Assembly (NCBI GenBank): GCA_023389315.1 | Contig: JAEWEQ010000046.1 | Location: forward strand, 1-26,758 | Direction: 5' to 3' | Source of the DNA: Actinomycetes bacterium | GTDB lineage: Bacteria; Actinomycetota; Actinomycetes; Actinomycetales; Actinomycetaceae | Length of the DNA: 26,758 bases | Shown: positions 1 through 8,276 of the stretch, piece after piece | Numbering within the stretch: the stretch's first letter is position 1 | Layout of the letters: every line of letters starts with the position of its first letter | Notes under the pieces: model-generated | Database searches by the model: none | Seen by the model: only the letters and a program-made list of their open reading frames with translations | What the model was told of the DNA's origin: nothing | Translations under genes and position numbers: made by a program

Positions 1-1220
1 AGGGCTTCTTCTTCAGTATCGAAGGGGGTGATGGCCACTACCGGACCGAAAATTTCCTCCTGGAAGATGCGCGCGTCGCGGGGCACGTCAGCGAAAGCCG
101 TGGCCTGCACATAGTTGCCTTCTTCCAAGCCTTCAGGGCGCGAACCGCCGGCAATAAGGCGGCCTTCTTGCTTGCCGATTTCGATGTATTCCATCACCCG
201 TTCGTAGTGGCTGGGGTGCACCAAAGCGCCGATCTCGGTGGTGGGGTCGGAGGGGTCGCCCACCTTCACCTTCTTGGAGCGCTCTGCGTAGGCTTCCACG
301 AACTTGTCGTAGATGGGACGCTCCACCAAGATGCGCGAGGAGGCGGTGCAGCGTTCCCCGTTGAGGGAGTACACGCCGAACAGGGTGGAGTCCAGCGCCG
401 CTTCGAAGTCCGCATCGGCGAAGATCACCGCCGGGGACTTCCCGCCCAGTTCCATGGACATGGACTTCATGTGGGGGGCGCAGTTGGCGTAGATGATCTG
501 CCCGGTGGTGGTTTCCCCGGTAAAGGAAATCAGGTTCACATCCGGGTGCTTGACGAGGGCGTCGCCCGCGGTTTCACCAAAGCCGTGCACCATGTTGAAA
601 GCACCCTTGGGCAGGCCAGCGCGTTCGAAGATCCCCGCCCACAGGTAGGCGGAAGTGGGGGTGAATTCTGCCGGCTTCAAAATCACGGTACAGCCCGACG
701 CCAGTGCGGGAGCGAGCTTCCAAGATTCCTGCATGAAGGGAGTGTTCCACGGGGTGATGAGCCCGGCTACGCCTTTGGGCTTACGGTTCACGTAGTTGAT
801 TTGGCGACCCGGCATGCGGAAGGCGTCATCCACCTGCGCCACGATCAGGTCAGCGAAGAAGCGGAAGTTCTCGGCCGCGCGGTTGGCTTGGCCCTGTGCT
901 TGGCGGATCGGCAGACCGGAGTCGTAGGACTCGATGGCCGCCAGTTCAGCGTTGATGGCAGCGACTTCGTCGGCGATCTTGTATAGGATGCGGGCGCGCT
1001 CGCGCGGGAGCATCTGCGGCCAGGGGCCTTCGTCGAAGGCTTTGCGGGCGGCTTTCACGGCGCGTTCGATGTCTTCTTTATCACCGCTGGCGCACTCGAT
1101 GTAGGTTTTGTTGGTGGTGGGTTCGAGGACGTCGAAGCGCTCACCGCTGACCGAGTCCACGAACTCGCCGTCAATGTAGTGCTGGATGTGGTCGGGCAGA
1201 CCCTGGGGACGCTCAGCCAT
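1..1220 (-). CDS. hpaE: 5-carboxymethyl-2-hydroxymuconate semialdehyde dehydrogenase HpaE (C-terminus beyond window)
   Basis: NAD-dependent aldehyde dehydrogenase that oxidises CHMS, the ring-cleavage product of homoprotocatechuate, in the cytoplasm. I translated 406 codons from ATG 1218-1220 to the left edge; the family is about 490-500 residues, so some 90 C-terminal residues are missing. The ALDH signatures are present: Asn159 in TPWNT, Glu257 in MELGGKSP, catalytic Cys291 in NGERCTAS and the EEIFGPV motif near 388. The N-terminal sequence DHIQHYIDGEFVDS and the NGERCTASSR segment are characteristic of HpaE rather than a generic ALDH. A GGAAGG ribosome site sits 8 nt before the start. It lies 51 nt downstream of the FAH-RraA gene in the same direction, so it is probably co-transcribed. 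The HpaE call rests on sequence resemblance plus the neighbouring hpa genes. Confidence 0.88.
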   Translation of the reverse strand, partial: MAERPQGLPDHIQHYIDGEFVDSVSGERFDVLEPTTNKTYIECASGDKEDIERAVKAARKAFDEGPWPQMLPRERARILYKIADEVAAINAELAAIESYDSGLPIRQAQGQANRAAENFRFFADLIVAQVDDAFRMPGRQINYVNRKPKGVAGLITPWNTPFMQESWKLAPALASGCTVILKPAEFTPTSAYLWAGIFERAGLPKGAFNMVHGFGETAGDALVKHPDVNLISFTGETTTGQIIYANCAPHMKSMSMELGGKSPAVIFADADFEAALDSTLFGVYSLNGERCTASSRILVERPIYDKFVEAYAERSKKVKVGDPSDPTTEIGALVHPSHYERVMEYIEIGKQEGRLIAGGSRPEGLEEGNYVQATAFADVPRDARIFQEEIFGPVVAITPFDTEEEA

Positions 1221-1271
1221 GTTGTTTCCTTCCGGATCGTTGGACGTGGGGTAAATGGTCGTGGGGCCGGT

Positions 1272-2750
1272 TTAGAGTTCCGGCATGGGGTTGGACTCCA
1301 GCCACTGTTCGAAGCGGCGTTTCCATTCGGGGGAGGCGATGGGGTAGAGGCCATCCACGGCGGCGCCTTCTTCCACCATGGCGGCAATGAACTTCTCGCG
1401 GTGTTCCTGCTTCAGGGCTGCTTCCACCACTTCTTCCACCAGGTGGCGGGGAATCACCAGGGCCCCGTCGTCGTCGGCGACGATGACGTCACCGACCATT
1501 ACGGTGGCGCCGCCACAGGAGATGGTGATGTCGCGGTCGTAGGGCACGTGGCGACGGCCCAGCACTGCCGGGTGCTGTCCGCCGCAGAATACCGGCAGGC
1601 CGACCTCGGCCACCGCGGCGGCGTCGCGCACCGCACCGTCGGTGATGATGCCAGCGGCGCCGCGTACTTTGGCGCGCAGCGCCAAAATGTCACCCAACGT
1701 GCCGGCGGTGTTGTCGCGGCGGGCTTCCATAACTAGCACTTCGCCCTCGCCAACGTTGTCGATGGCTTGCTTCTGCTGGTTGAATCCGCCCCCGATTTCG
1801 TCGAATAGGTCTTTGCGGTAGGGCACGTAACGCAGGGTGCGGGCGGTGCCGACAATCTTGGTGCCGGGAGTCAGCGGCGCGAGGCCGTCGAAGCTGACTT
1901 CGTTGTAGCCGCGCGAGCGTAGCTGCACGCAGATAGTGGCGACCGCCAACTGCTCCAGGTGCTTGCGCAGGTTCTCAGGCAGGGGGCCGGTTTTGGTGGC
2001 CTTTTCCGCTTCGCTACCCACCGGGAATCCCCAGGCGTCGGAGCGCTGCTTGTCATCGACCTTCGGCGGGTTGCCGACTTCGGCGAGGGCGTCGGCCTCC
2101 ACCACTTCGGTGCGCAGTTTCCCGCTGGTTTGGGTGGGGTCATCGAGGTTGAATACTTCCACTTCGACAACTTGACCGGGTTTGGCTACCGAGGCTCCGG
2201 CGGGCACGCCGGTGAGGATCACGTCGCCCACTTCCAAGGTCATGAAGCGCGACAGGTCAGCGATCATGGTGGCGATGGAGAAGATCATGCCGCCGGTGTT
2301 GTCGTCGGAGACGATTTCTCCATCCAGCCAGGTGCGCACTCCGATGCGCGCCGGGTCGAGGTCTTTAGCGTCGATCAGGTTCGGGCCCACCGGGGTGTAG
2401 CCGTCACCGGACTTGGAGCGCACGTTGGAGCCTTTGTCGGCGTAGCGCATGTCGTGCAGGCCCAGGTCGTTGGAGGCGGTGACCCATCCGACGTGGGACC
2501 AGGCGTCGGCTTCGCTGACCTGGTAGGCGGGGGTGCCGATGATGACGGCGACTTCCCCTTCGAAGCCGAGCAGTTCGGTGCCGGCGGGGCGGGCGACGGT
2601 GCCGGAGCCACACAGGGAGGAGGAGGCCTTAAAGAAGTAGGAGGGGTACTTGGGGGTGCGTGCGCGTTGGGCGGCGCGGGACTCGTAGGATAAATGGACA
2701 GCGAAGACCTTGCCCGGGCGGTGTCCGAGTTGTTGAGTGATCGGATCCAT
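1272..2750 (-). CDS. FAH-family decarboxylase/isomerase fused to an RraA-like domain (HpaG position)
   Basis: 492-residue two-domain protein. Residues about 10-215 are a fumarylacetoacetate hydrolase (FAH) fold with metal ligands Glu64 and Glu66 (FEGE) and Asp95 (SNDLG), plus the GVPAGASV loop. Residues about 260-480 are an RraA-like/HMG-CHA aldolase fold with GAAGIITDGAVRD, where Arg375 and Asp376 are the usual catalytic pair. In enterobacteria HpaG is two tandem FAH domains doing OPET decarboxylation and HHDD isomerisation. Here the second FAH domain is replaced by RraA, a family that includes oxaloacetate decarboxylase and aldolase activity. By context it should supply the HpaG step; that is inference. 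I chose ATG 2748-2750 because AGGAAGGA lies just upstream. The longer open frame to 2903 adds a low-complexity tail across the promoter palindrome and is unlikely. Confidence 0.85.
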   Translation of the reverse strand: MDPITQQLGHRPGKVFAVHLSYESRAAQRARTPKYPSYFFKASSSLCGSGTVARPAGTELLGFEGEVAVIIGTPAYQVSEADAWSHVGWVTASNDLGLHDMRYADKGSNVRSKSGDGYTPVGPNLIDAKDLDPARIGVRTWLDGEIVSDDNTGGMIFSIATMIADLSRFMTLEVGDVILTGVPAGASVAKPGQVVEVEVFNLDDPTQTSGKLRTEVVEADALAEVGNPPKVDDKQRSDAWGFPVGSEAEKATKTGPLPENLRKHLEQLAVATICVQLRSRGYNEVSFDGLAPLTPGTKIVGTARTLRYVPYRKDLFDEIGGGFNQQKQAIDNVGEGEVLVMEARRDNTAGTLGDILALRAKVRGAAGIITDGAVRDAAAVAEVGLPVFCGGQHPAVLGRRHVPYDRDITISCGGATVMVGDVIVADDDGALVIPRHLVEEVVEAALKQEHREKFIAAMVEEGAAVDGLYPIASPEWKRRFEQWLESNPMPEL

Positions 2751-2853
2751 CGTTTGTGTCCTTCCTGCAGTGGGGCGCTTCCGTGGTGTCCGGTCGAGTG
2801 CGCCGGTTTGGCTTGGTGGTGGGGCAGCGGCGGTGCTGGTAACCACCCAATCC

Positions 2854-2869
2854 ATATCGTATACGATAT
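2854..2869. promoter_or_regulatory. Perfect 16-bp palindrome, candidate GntR-type operator for hpaG-hpaE
   Basis: ATATCGTATACGATAT is its own reverse complement. The core GTATAC flanked by T/A fits the TNGTNNACNA style of operators bound by FadR-subfamily GntR repressors (family knowledge). It lies about 105 nt upstream of the HpaG-like start and overlaps the best -10-like sequence on the minus strand. Two degenerate copies lie in front of gabD and hpaH. No regulator gene is in the window. Confidence 0.6.
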
Positions 2870-3088
2870 TTACAGAATAGGGGTTACATCCCGAATGCGT
2901 CAATGGTTTGGTGAAAGAGATTTTCGAGATTTAGTCGCCAGGGCGGGTGGCTTCCCTGGTCTTTACCGTTTCCAAAGCCGCAATTGGCTTGACGAGGACG
3001 TTCACGCGGTTGGAAAAGCAGGAGTGTGGCGGGTAGCAATGTCATGAGGTGGGGGAGTTTGTGCAACCGTCTTCTCAGACCCTCAGAA

Positions 3089-3100
3089 ATCATATATGGT
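3089..3100. promoter_or_regulatory. Second copy of the palindromic box, in front of gabD
   Basis: ATCATATATGGT has one mismatched pair and a perfect CATATATG centre. It matches the 2856-2867 core at 9 of 12 positions. It is followed on the same strand by GGTTGGTGGGT, a flank also found beside the copy at 12551. It lies about 137 nt before the gabD start. Confidence 0.5.
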
Positions 3101-3236
3101 TGGTGGGTAGGTGGATGTAACGACCCCGCCGCCAACCTCGCCGCCGAGGCAAAACGGACCGCCGCCAAAACCATCCGCCCGGTATCGGACACCTTCGAAA
3201 TCCACGCCCGCACCGCCACCAGCAAAGGAGCAAAAC

Positions 3237-4700
3237 GTGAGCAACCCCGACATTCAAACCATCATTGAATCCGTCCCCACCGGCATCTACGTAAACGGGC
3301 AATGGCGCGAGGGGTCCTCCGGCCGCACCTTCGACGTGCTAAACCCCGCCACTGAAGAAGTGATCGCCAAGCTCAGCGCTGCTGACGAGTCCGACGGCAA
3401 AGCCGCCCTCGACGCTGCGGTCGCCGCCCAACAAGAATGGGCCGCCACTGCCGCCCGCAAACGCGCCGACCTGCTGTGGGCAGCCTTCAACCGGGTAATG
3501 GAACTCAAAGACGAATTCGCGGCCGTCATGACCGCGGAAATGGGCAAACCGCTGGATCAAGCCCACGGGGAAGTTACCTACGGGGCGGAGTTCCTGCGCT
3601 GGTTCGCCGAAGCCGCCACCCACATCAGCGGCGAGTACTACCCGACCCCGGAGGGCAATATCCAGGTCATCACCACCAAACGCCCGGTGGGTCCGTGCCT
3701 GATGATCACGCCGTGGAACTTCCCGCTGGCGATGGCGACCCGCAAGATCGCCCCCGCCCTCGCCGCCGGCTGCACCGTGATTTTGAAACCCTCACACGAC
3801 ACCCCGCTCACCTCCCACTTGTTCATCAACGTGCTGCACGAAGTGGGCGTACCCGCGGGCGTGGTGAACCTGCTTTCGACCGACACCACTCGGGAAGTCA
3901 CCGGGCCCCTCATCCAGGACCCGCGCCTGCGGAAGATCTCCTTCACCGGGTCCACCCAAGTGGGGCGCGCCCTACTGCGCGAGGCCGCGCAGAACGTGCT
4001 GCGCACCTCCATGGAACTGGGCGGCCTGGCGCCGTTCATCGTGTTCGAGGACGCCGACCTCGATATCGCCATCCCCGCGGCCGTGGCCACCAAGATGCGA
4101 AACATGGGCGAGGCCTGCAACGCCGCCTCGCGTTTCTACGTCCACCGCTCCTTGGAAGAGGAGTTCACTAAGCGCCTGACCGAAGAGATGGAGAAGCTAC
4201 GGGTGGGCGATGGCTTCGAAGATGGCACCGACGTGGGGCCGATCGTGTCCCAGCGGCAGCTCGATTCGGTGACCGACCTGGTGGAGCGTTCCATCGCCGC
4301 CGGTGGGGAAGTACGCACCGGTGGTAAGCGACTGGACGGAGCGGGGTACTTCTTCCCGCCCACCGTGATCTCAGTCAAGGGATACGACAACCCGCTACTG
4401 CAAGAAGAAATCTTCGGCCCCGTCGCCCCGGTGTTCGCTTTTGATACCGAAGAGGAAGCCCTGGAGTTGGCCAATGCCAGCGAGTACGGTCTGGCCGGTT
4501 ACGTCTACACCCGCGACTTGCAGCGCATTATCCGCCTGGGGGAGCGCCTGGAGGTGGGAATGATCGGGGTTAACTCCCAGACCATTTCCAACGCTTCGGC
4601 GCCCTTCGGTGGGGTGAAAGCTTCCGGCTTGGGACGCGAGGGCGGTTCTGAAGGCATCGAAGAATTCCTGGAAACCATTTACTTGGGTATTCCGCGCTAA
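3237..4700 (+). CDS. gabD: NAD(P)-dependent succinate-semialdehyde dehydrogenase
   Basis: 487-residue aldehyde dehydrogenase oxidising succinic semialdehyde to succinate. Catalytic features are Asn161 in TPWNFP, Lys184 in ILKPS, Glu260 in MELGG and nucleophile Cys294 in NMGEACNAAS; the MGEAC context is common in the actinobacterial SSADH group. The residue after ELGG is Leu where Asn or Lys is usual. I chose GTG 3237 because AAAGGAG ends 6 nt before it. An earlier in-frame GTG at 3111 would add 42 proline-rich residues and has no ribosome site. Succinic semialdehyde is the product of HpaI, encoded at 10866, and the gene carries the same upstream box as the hpa units. Its most likely job is therefore the last step of homoprotocatechuate breakdown rather than GABA metabolism. 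A hairpin follows the stop. Confidence 0.85.
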   Translation: MSNPDIQTIIESVPTGIYVNGQWREGSSGRTFDVLNPATEEVIAKLSAADESDGKAALDAAVAAQQEWAATAARKRADLLWAAFNRVMELKDEFAAVMTAEMGKPLDQAHGEVTYGAEFLRWFAEAATHISGEYYPTPEGNIQVITTKRPVGPCLMITPWNFPLAMATRKIAPALAAGCTVILKPSHDTPLTSHLFINVLHEVGVPAGVVNLLSTDTTREVTGPLIQDPRLRKISFTGSTQVGRALLREAAQNVLRTSMELGGLAPFIVFEDADLDIAIPAAVATKMRNMGEACNAASRFYVHRSLEEEFTKRLTEEMEKLRVGDGFEDGTDVGPIVSQRQLDSVTDLVERSIAAGGEVRTGGKRLDGAGYFFPPTVISVKGYDNPLLQEEIFGPVAPVFAFDTEEEALELANASEYGLAGYVYTRDLQRIIRLGERLEVGMIGVNSQTISNASAPFGGVKASGLGREGGSEGIEEFLETIYLGIPR

Positions 4701-4714
4701 AGCGCTGAAATACC

Positions 4715-4752
4715 GGCGGCGGGGCTGATCTATACGATTCAGTCTCGCCGCT
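4715..4752 (+). terminator. Hairpin terminator after gabD
   Basis: 14-pair stem (4715-4728 with 4739-4752) including three G-U pairs, and a 10-nt loop. There is no U-run after it, as is frequent in high-GC actinomycetes. The rest of the gap to betB, to 4897, shows no clear feature besides the betB ribosome site. Confidence 0.6.
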
Positions 4753-4897
4753 AAAAATTGGTTGAAGCCACCGCGAAAATCGAAAGTTAACGCGAAGCTC
4801 GAGGTGAAATCCGTTAGGGTGGGGGAGGAAGCGACCTGGCGACGCAGCCGAGTTCCGGTGGCGGCGGTAGTGTCGACCGAACCGACCGAGGAGACAC

Positions 4898-6391
4898 TTG
4901 ACTACCCTTCAACTGTTCATAGATTCGAAGTTCACCGACGCTGAAAACAGCGACACTACCTCGATCGAATACCCCGCTGACGGTAGTACTCATATTCTTG
5001 CCGCGGAAGCCTCCAGCACCGACGCTGAACGCGCCATCGCCGCTGCGAGAAAAGAATTTGACCACGGCAGATGGCGGCACACCACGGTTGGTGAGCGCGG
5101 CAAGATCCTACGCAAAGTCGCAGATCGGCTGCTCGCCGATAAGGAAACCATAGCCCGTTTAGAAGCCCTTGATACCGGCAAAACCCTGGCTGAATGTGAA
5201 ATCGACGTCGACGACGTTGCCAGCGTATTCCACTACTATGCGGATTTAGCCAGCTCTAGCATTGGTAGAGTAGTGGACCCCTCCACCCCGGGAATCTCAT
5301 CGCGTACCATCACCGAACCGGTGGGGGTCTGCGTGCTCATCACACCGTGGAACTACCCGCTATTGCAGGCTTCCTGGAAAGTCGCCCCAGCTCTTTTAGC
5401 TGGCAACTCCATCATCATCAAACCCTCCGAATTGACTCCCTCAACAACCCATCACTTAGTGAAAGTGCTGGTCGAAGAAGGAGTCGAACCCGGCGCCGTG
5501 CAGCTACTACTGGGAGCCGGCTCCACCATTGGGCCGACCTTGACGGAATCACCAGACGTTGACATGGTGTCATTCACCGGCGGGCTGGAAACCGGTCGGA
5601 GCATCATGAAATCAGCCGCTAGCACCGTGAAACGAGTGGCCCTCGAACTGGGCGGGAAGAATCCTAACGTGATTTTCGCCGACGCGGATCTGCCAGCTGC
5701 CATAGATAACGCACTAACCGCGGTTTTCTTGGACTCAGGCCAGGTATGTTCGGCCGGCGCGCGTCTGATCGTGGAAGACGAAATTCACGACCAGGTAGTT
5801 GCACAGCTGGTACGGCGGGCAAAACAGATTCGGGTGGGAGATCCCTTCGCGGCAGATACTGAAACCGGATCCCTAATCAGCGAACAACACCGCGAAAAGG
5901 TGCACAACTACGTGCAGCGCGCAGTAGAGCAAGGCGCTGAGCTACTGTGCGGGGGTGAAGTGCCTGACGGTGCAGGTTATTTCTATCCCCCCACAATCTT
6001 GGATGGGTGTGACCAAAGCATGGACTGTGTTCACGATGAGTCTTTTGGACCCGTGCTCACGGTCGAAACGTTCCAAGGTGGGACCGATAGTGAACGAGAA
6101 GCTAACGCTATCGAAATAGCAAACGACACTATCTATGGTTTGGCCTCGGCAGTTTGGACCAATGATGCCTCCCGCGCCGAAAGGGTAGCGCGGCAACTGC
6201 GTCACGGAACCGTTTGGATTAACGACTACCACCCCTATGTTCCACAGGCCGAGTGGGGAGGGATGAAGCAATCCGGAAATGGTCGCGAACTGGGACCCAC
6301 CGGCCTGGCGGAGTACCTGGAGATAAAACATATCTGGCACAACACTCAGCCCGCCAAAGCTGGCTGGTTCTGCGACTCAGAAGACAACTAA
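4898..6391 (+). CDS. betB: Betaine-aldehyde dehydrogenase
   Basis: 497-residue ALDH that oxidises betaine aldehyde to the osmoprotectant glycine betaine. Visible residues: Asn152 in TPWNYP, Lys175 in IIKPSE, Glu250 in LELGG and nucleophile Cys284 in SGQVCSAG. The C-terminal WINDYHPYVPQAEWGG segment is typical of BetB/GbsA. The start is TTG 4898, with GAGGAG ending 4 nt before it. It is the first gene of a choline-oxidation cluster, with betA and betT downstream on the same strand. Sampled lines of this cluster have visibly more A/T than the flanking hpa and com genes, suggesting separate ancestry. No BetI regulator is seen. Confidence 0.9.
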   Translation: MTTLQLFIDSKFTDAENSDTTSIEYPADGSTHILAAEASSTDAERAIAAARKEFDHGRWRHTTVGERGKILRKVADRLLADKETIARLEALDTGKTLAECEIDVDDVASVFHYYADLASSSIGRVVDPSTPGISSRTITEPVGVCVLITPWNYPLLQASWKVAPALLAGNSIIIKPSELTPSTTHHLVKVLVEEGVEPGAVQLLLGAGSTIGPTLTESPDVDMVSFTGGLETGRSIMKSAASTVKRVALELGGKNPNVIFADADLPAAIDNALTAVFLDSGQVCSAGARLIVEDEIHDQVVAQLVRRAKQIRVGDPFAADTETGSLISEQHREKVHNYVQRAVEQGAELLCGGEVPDGAGYFYPPTILDGCDQSMDCVHDESFGPVLTVETFQGGTDSEREANAIEIANDTIYGLASAVWTNDASRAERVARQLRHGTVWINDYHPYVPQAEWGGMKQSGNGRELGPTGLAEYLEIKHIWHNTQPAKAGWFCDSEDN

Positions 6392-6408
6392 ACCACCCGA
6401 TTACGCGG

Positions 6409-6468
6409 CTAGGTGTTAACAACGTGGGCTACGTCCTCGCAAATCGAGGACAGTTTCATCCCACCTAG
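6409..6468 (+). other. Structured RNA in the betB-betA spacer
   Basis: An inner 7-bp stem, GTCCTCG (6433-6439) with CGAGGAC (6445-6451), has a 5-nt loop. Around it, GTGGG (6424-6428) can pair with CCCAC (6460-6464), or CTAGGTG (6409-6415) with CACCTAG (6462-6468). The two outer pairings share bases and so exclude each other. It matches no riboswitch I know. It may be an RNA processing or attenuation site setting betB against betA-betT levels. Confidence 0.45.
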
Positions 6469-6527
6469 AATGCCGCCGAGTTGCGCCGTGAAACTACGCA
6501 AAGACCTACGGAAGGACTGAAGTACTC

Positions 6528-8267
6528 GTGAAGTACTACGACTACGTAATAGTCGGTGGAGGATCCGCCGGCTGCGTACTGGCTAATCGCCTCTCCACTG
6601 ACCCTGGAACCTCGGTGTTGGTGCTCGAAGCTGGCCGCACAGACTGGGCTGCGGACCCGCTCATTAATATGCCAGCGGCACTGCCATTCCCCATTGGCTC
6701 ACCCCTATACGACTGGAAATACGCCACCGAACCTGAGCCGTACATGAATGGTCGGCGCATTGAACACGCTCGCGGCAAGGTTTTGGGAGGATCCTCCTCA
6801 ATCAACGGCATGATATTCCAACGGGGAAACCCAATGGATTATGAACGTTGGGCAGCCGACAAAGGGATGGAAAACTGGGACTACGCTCACGTCTTGCCCT
6901 ATTTCAAACGCATGGAGACGTGCTTGGCGGGGGCCGACGCTTGGCGCGGAGGCTCCGGACCTCTCAAACTCTCCCGCGGACCCGCGCAGAGCCCCTTATT
7001 TGGTGCCTTCCTGGAAGCTGCGCAGCAGGCTGGATATCCGCTCACTGATGATGTGAATGGATACCGGCAAGAAGGCTTCGCCCCCTTTGACCGCAATGTC
7101 TACAAAGGACGACGCATGTCAGCTTCGCGAGCCTACCTGCACCCGGTGAAGCACCGTAAAAACCTGCGGGTAGAGACCCTCGCCCACGTGACCGGTTTAC
7201 GCAGCCAAGGTAATCGGATAACCGGTGTGAACTATATGCGTTATGGGCGCAAGAAAGAAGCAGTCAAAGCCGGAGAAGTCATCCTGTGCGGAGGGGCGTT
7301 CAATTCCCCTCAGCTACTGCAACTGTCGGGTATAGGTGAGGCTTCATTCCTTGAAGAAAAAGGCATTAAAACCATCGCCAACCTGCCGGGAGTGGGCGCC
7401 AACATGCAGGACCACTTGGAGGTGTACGTGCAGTACGAATCCAAGCAGCCGGTATCGATCGGCCCTTGGTTCAATATGGCGTTGGCGCCAATAATCGGTG
7501 CGCAATGGCTCTTTGCACGTAAAGGCGTGGGTGCGTCCAACCACTTCGAAGCTGGCGGTTTCATTCGCTCCAATGAGGATGTGGACTACCCGAACCTGAT
7601 GTTCCATTTCCTCCCCATCGCGGTACGCTACGACGGCACCCAGCCGGCAGCTGCACACGGCTATCAAGTCCACATCGGACCGATGTATTCCGATGTGCGC
7701 GGACACTTGAAGATTAAGTCCACAGATCCGTTTGAACACCCAGCGATCCAGTTTAACTACCTGTCCACCGAAAACGATCGTCGCGAATGGATCGAAATGG
7801 TCCGGGCAGCACGCAACATCCTCAATCAGGACGCTTTCGCAGCTTTCAACGCCGGAGAAATCTCGCCGGGTAAAGCCGTTGAAACTGACCAGGAAATCCT
7901 CGACTGGGTAGCCAACGACGCTGAGACCGCACTGCACCCGTCCTGCACCGCGAAGATGGGTACCGATGACAACTCAGTGGTGGATCCCGAATCCATGAAG
8001 GTGCACGACGTGGAAGGTCTACGAGTAGTGGACGCTTCGGTCTTCCCCTACGTCACGAACGGCAATATTTACGCCCCCACCGTGATGGTTGCAGAAAGAG
8101 CTGCGGATCTGATTGCCGGAAACCGGATGCTCGAGCCGCTCCACGTTCCGTACTATCGCGCCAAACAAGGGATGCCGCTATTTCCCGAGGGCGATGAGCG
8201 CAATCATGCGTGGAACGCGACCACCGATATTCCGTCAGCCGCAAACGCGCACCCAGCGACCCAGTAA
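6528..8267 (+). CDS. betA: Choline dehydrogenase (GMC oxidoreductase)
   Basis: 579-residue FAD enzyme converting choline to betaine aldehyde. The N-terminal dinucleotide fold GGGSAG is at 10-15. GMC signature 1 lies about 82-100 (RGKVLGGSSSINGM) and signature 2 about 256-270 (GAFNSPQLLQLSGIG). The C-terminal active-site region has His470 in HPSCTAKMG and Asn513 in NGNIYAPT. The start is GTG 6528, with GGAAGGA about 11 nt upstream, slightly far. The last 40 or so residues, after the usual MLEPL/PYYR end, form an extra polar tail. It lies 136 nt after betB, with a structured spacer, and only 9 nt before betT. Confidence 0.9.
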   Translation: MKYYDYVIVGGGSAGCVLANRLSTDPGTSVLVLEAGRTDWAADPLINMPAALPFPIGSPLYDWKYATEPEPYMNGRRIEHARGKVLGGSSSINGMIFQRGNPMDYERWAADKGMENWDYAHVLPYFKRMETCLAGADAWRGGSGPLKLSRGPAQSPLFGAFLEAAQQAGYPLTDDVNGYRQEGFAPFDRNVYKGRRMSASRAYLHPVKHRKNLRVETLAHVTGLRSQGNRITGVNYMRYGRKKEAVKAGEVILCGGAFNSPQLLQLSGIGEASFLEEKGIKTIANLPGVGANMQDHLEVYVQYESKQPVSIGPWFNMALAPIIGAQWLFARKGVGASNHFEAGGFIRSNEDVDYPNLMFHFLPIAVRYDGTQPAAAHGYQVHIGPMYSDVRGHLKIKSTDPFEHPAIQFNYLSTENDRREWIEMVRAARNILNQDAFAAFNAGEISPGKAVETDQEILDWVANDAETALHPSCTAKMGTDDNSVVDPESMKVHDVEGLRVVDASVFPYVTNGNIYAPTVMVAERAADLIAGNRMLEPLHVPYYRAKQGMPLFPEGDERNHAWNATTDIPSAANAHPATQ

Positions 8268-8276
8268 GGTGAACCT

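Larger units (their letters stand above)
2751..3236. promoter_or_regulatory. Divergent control region between the HpaG-like gene and gabD
   Basis: 486 bp without a convincing gene. It holds two palindromic boxes, one in front of each divergent gene (2854-2869 and 3089-3100), and long C-rich leaders for both genes. The stretch 3118-3236 looks codon-like in one frame: most third positions are G or C, and it reads DPAANLAAEAKRT before overlapping gabD and stopping at 3268. That frame has no plausible start after the box, so it is either an untranslated leader or the decayed end of a gene. The middle (2880-3080) shows nothing I can name. Confidence 0.6.

Noticed and set aside
1272..2000. RraA domain as a regulator of RNase E
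   Set aside because: The fused FAH domain, retained Arg-Asp pair and hpa neighbours point to an RraA-like aldolase/decarboxylase role.
2751..2903. N-terminal extension of the FAH-RraA protein by 51 residues
   Set aside because: It would cover the operator palindrome, is low-complexity, and the internal ATG at 2750 has a strong ribosome site.
3111..3236. Earlier GTG start of gabD
   Set aside because: It adds a proline-rich tail absent from the family; GTG 3237 has AAAGGAG at good spacing.
4728..4738. ATCTATACGAT, resembling a fourth hpa box
   Set aside because: It makes up the loop and closing base of the gabD terminator hairpin, has one base deleted from the palindrome and no gene promoter position.
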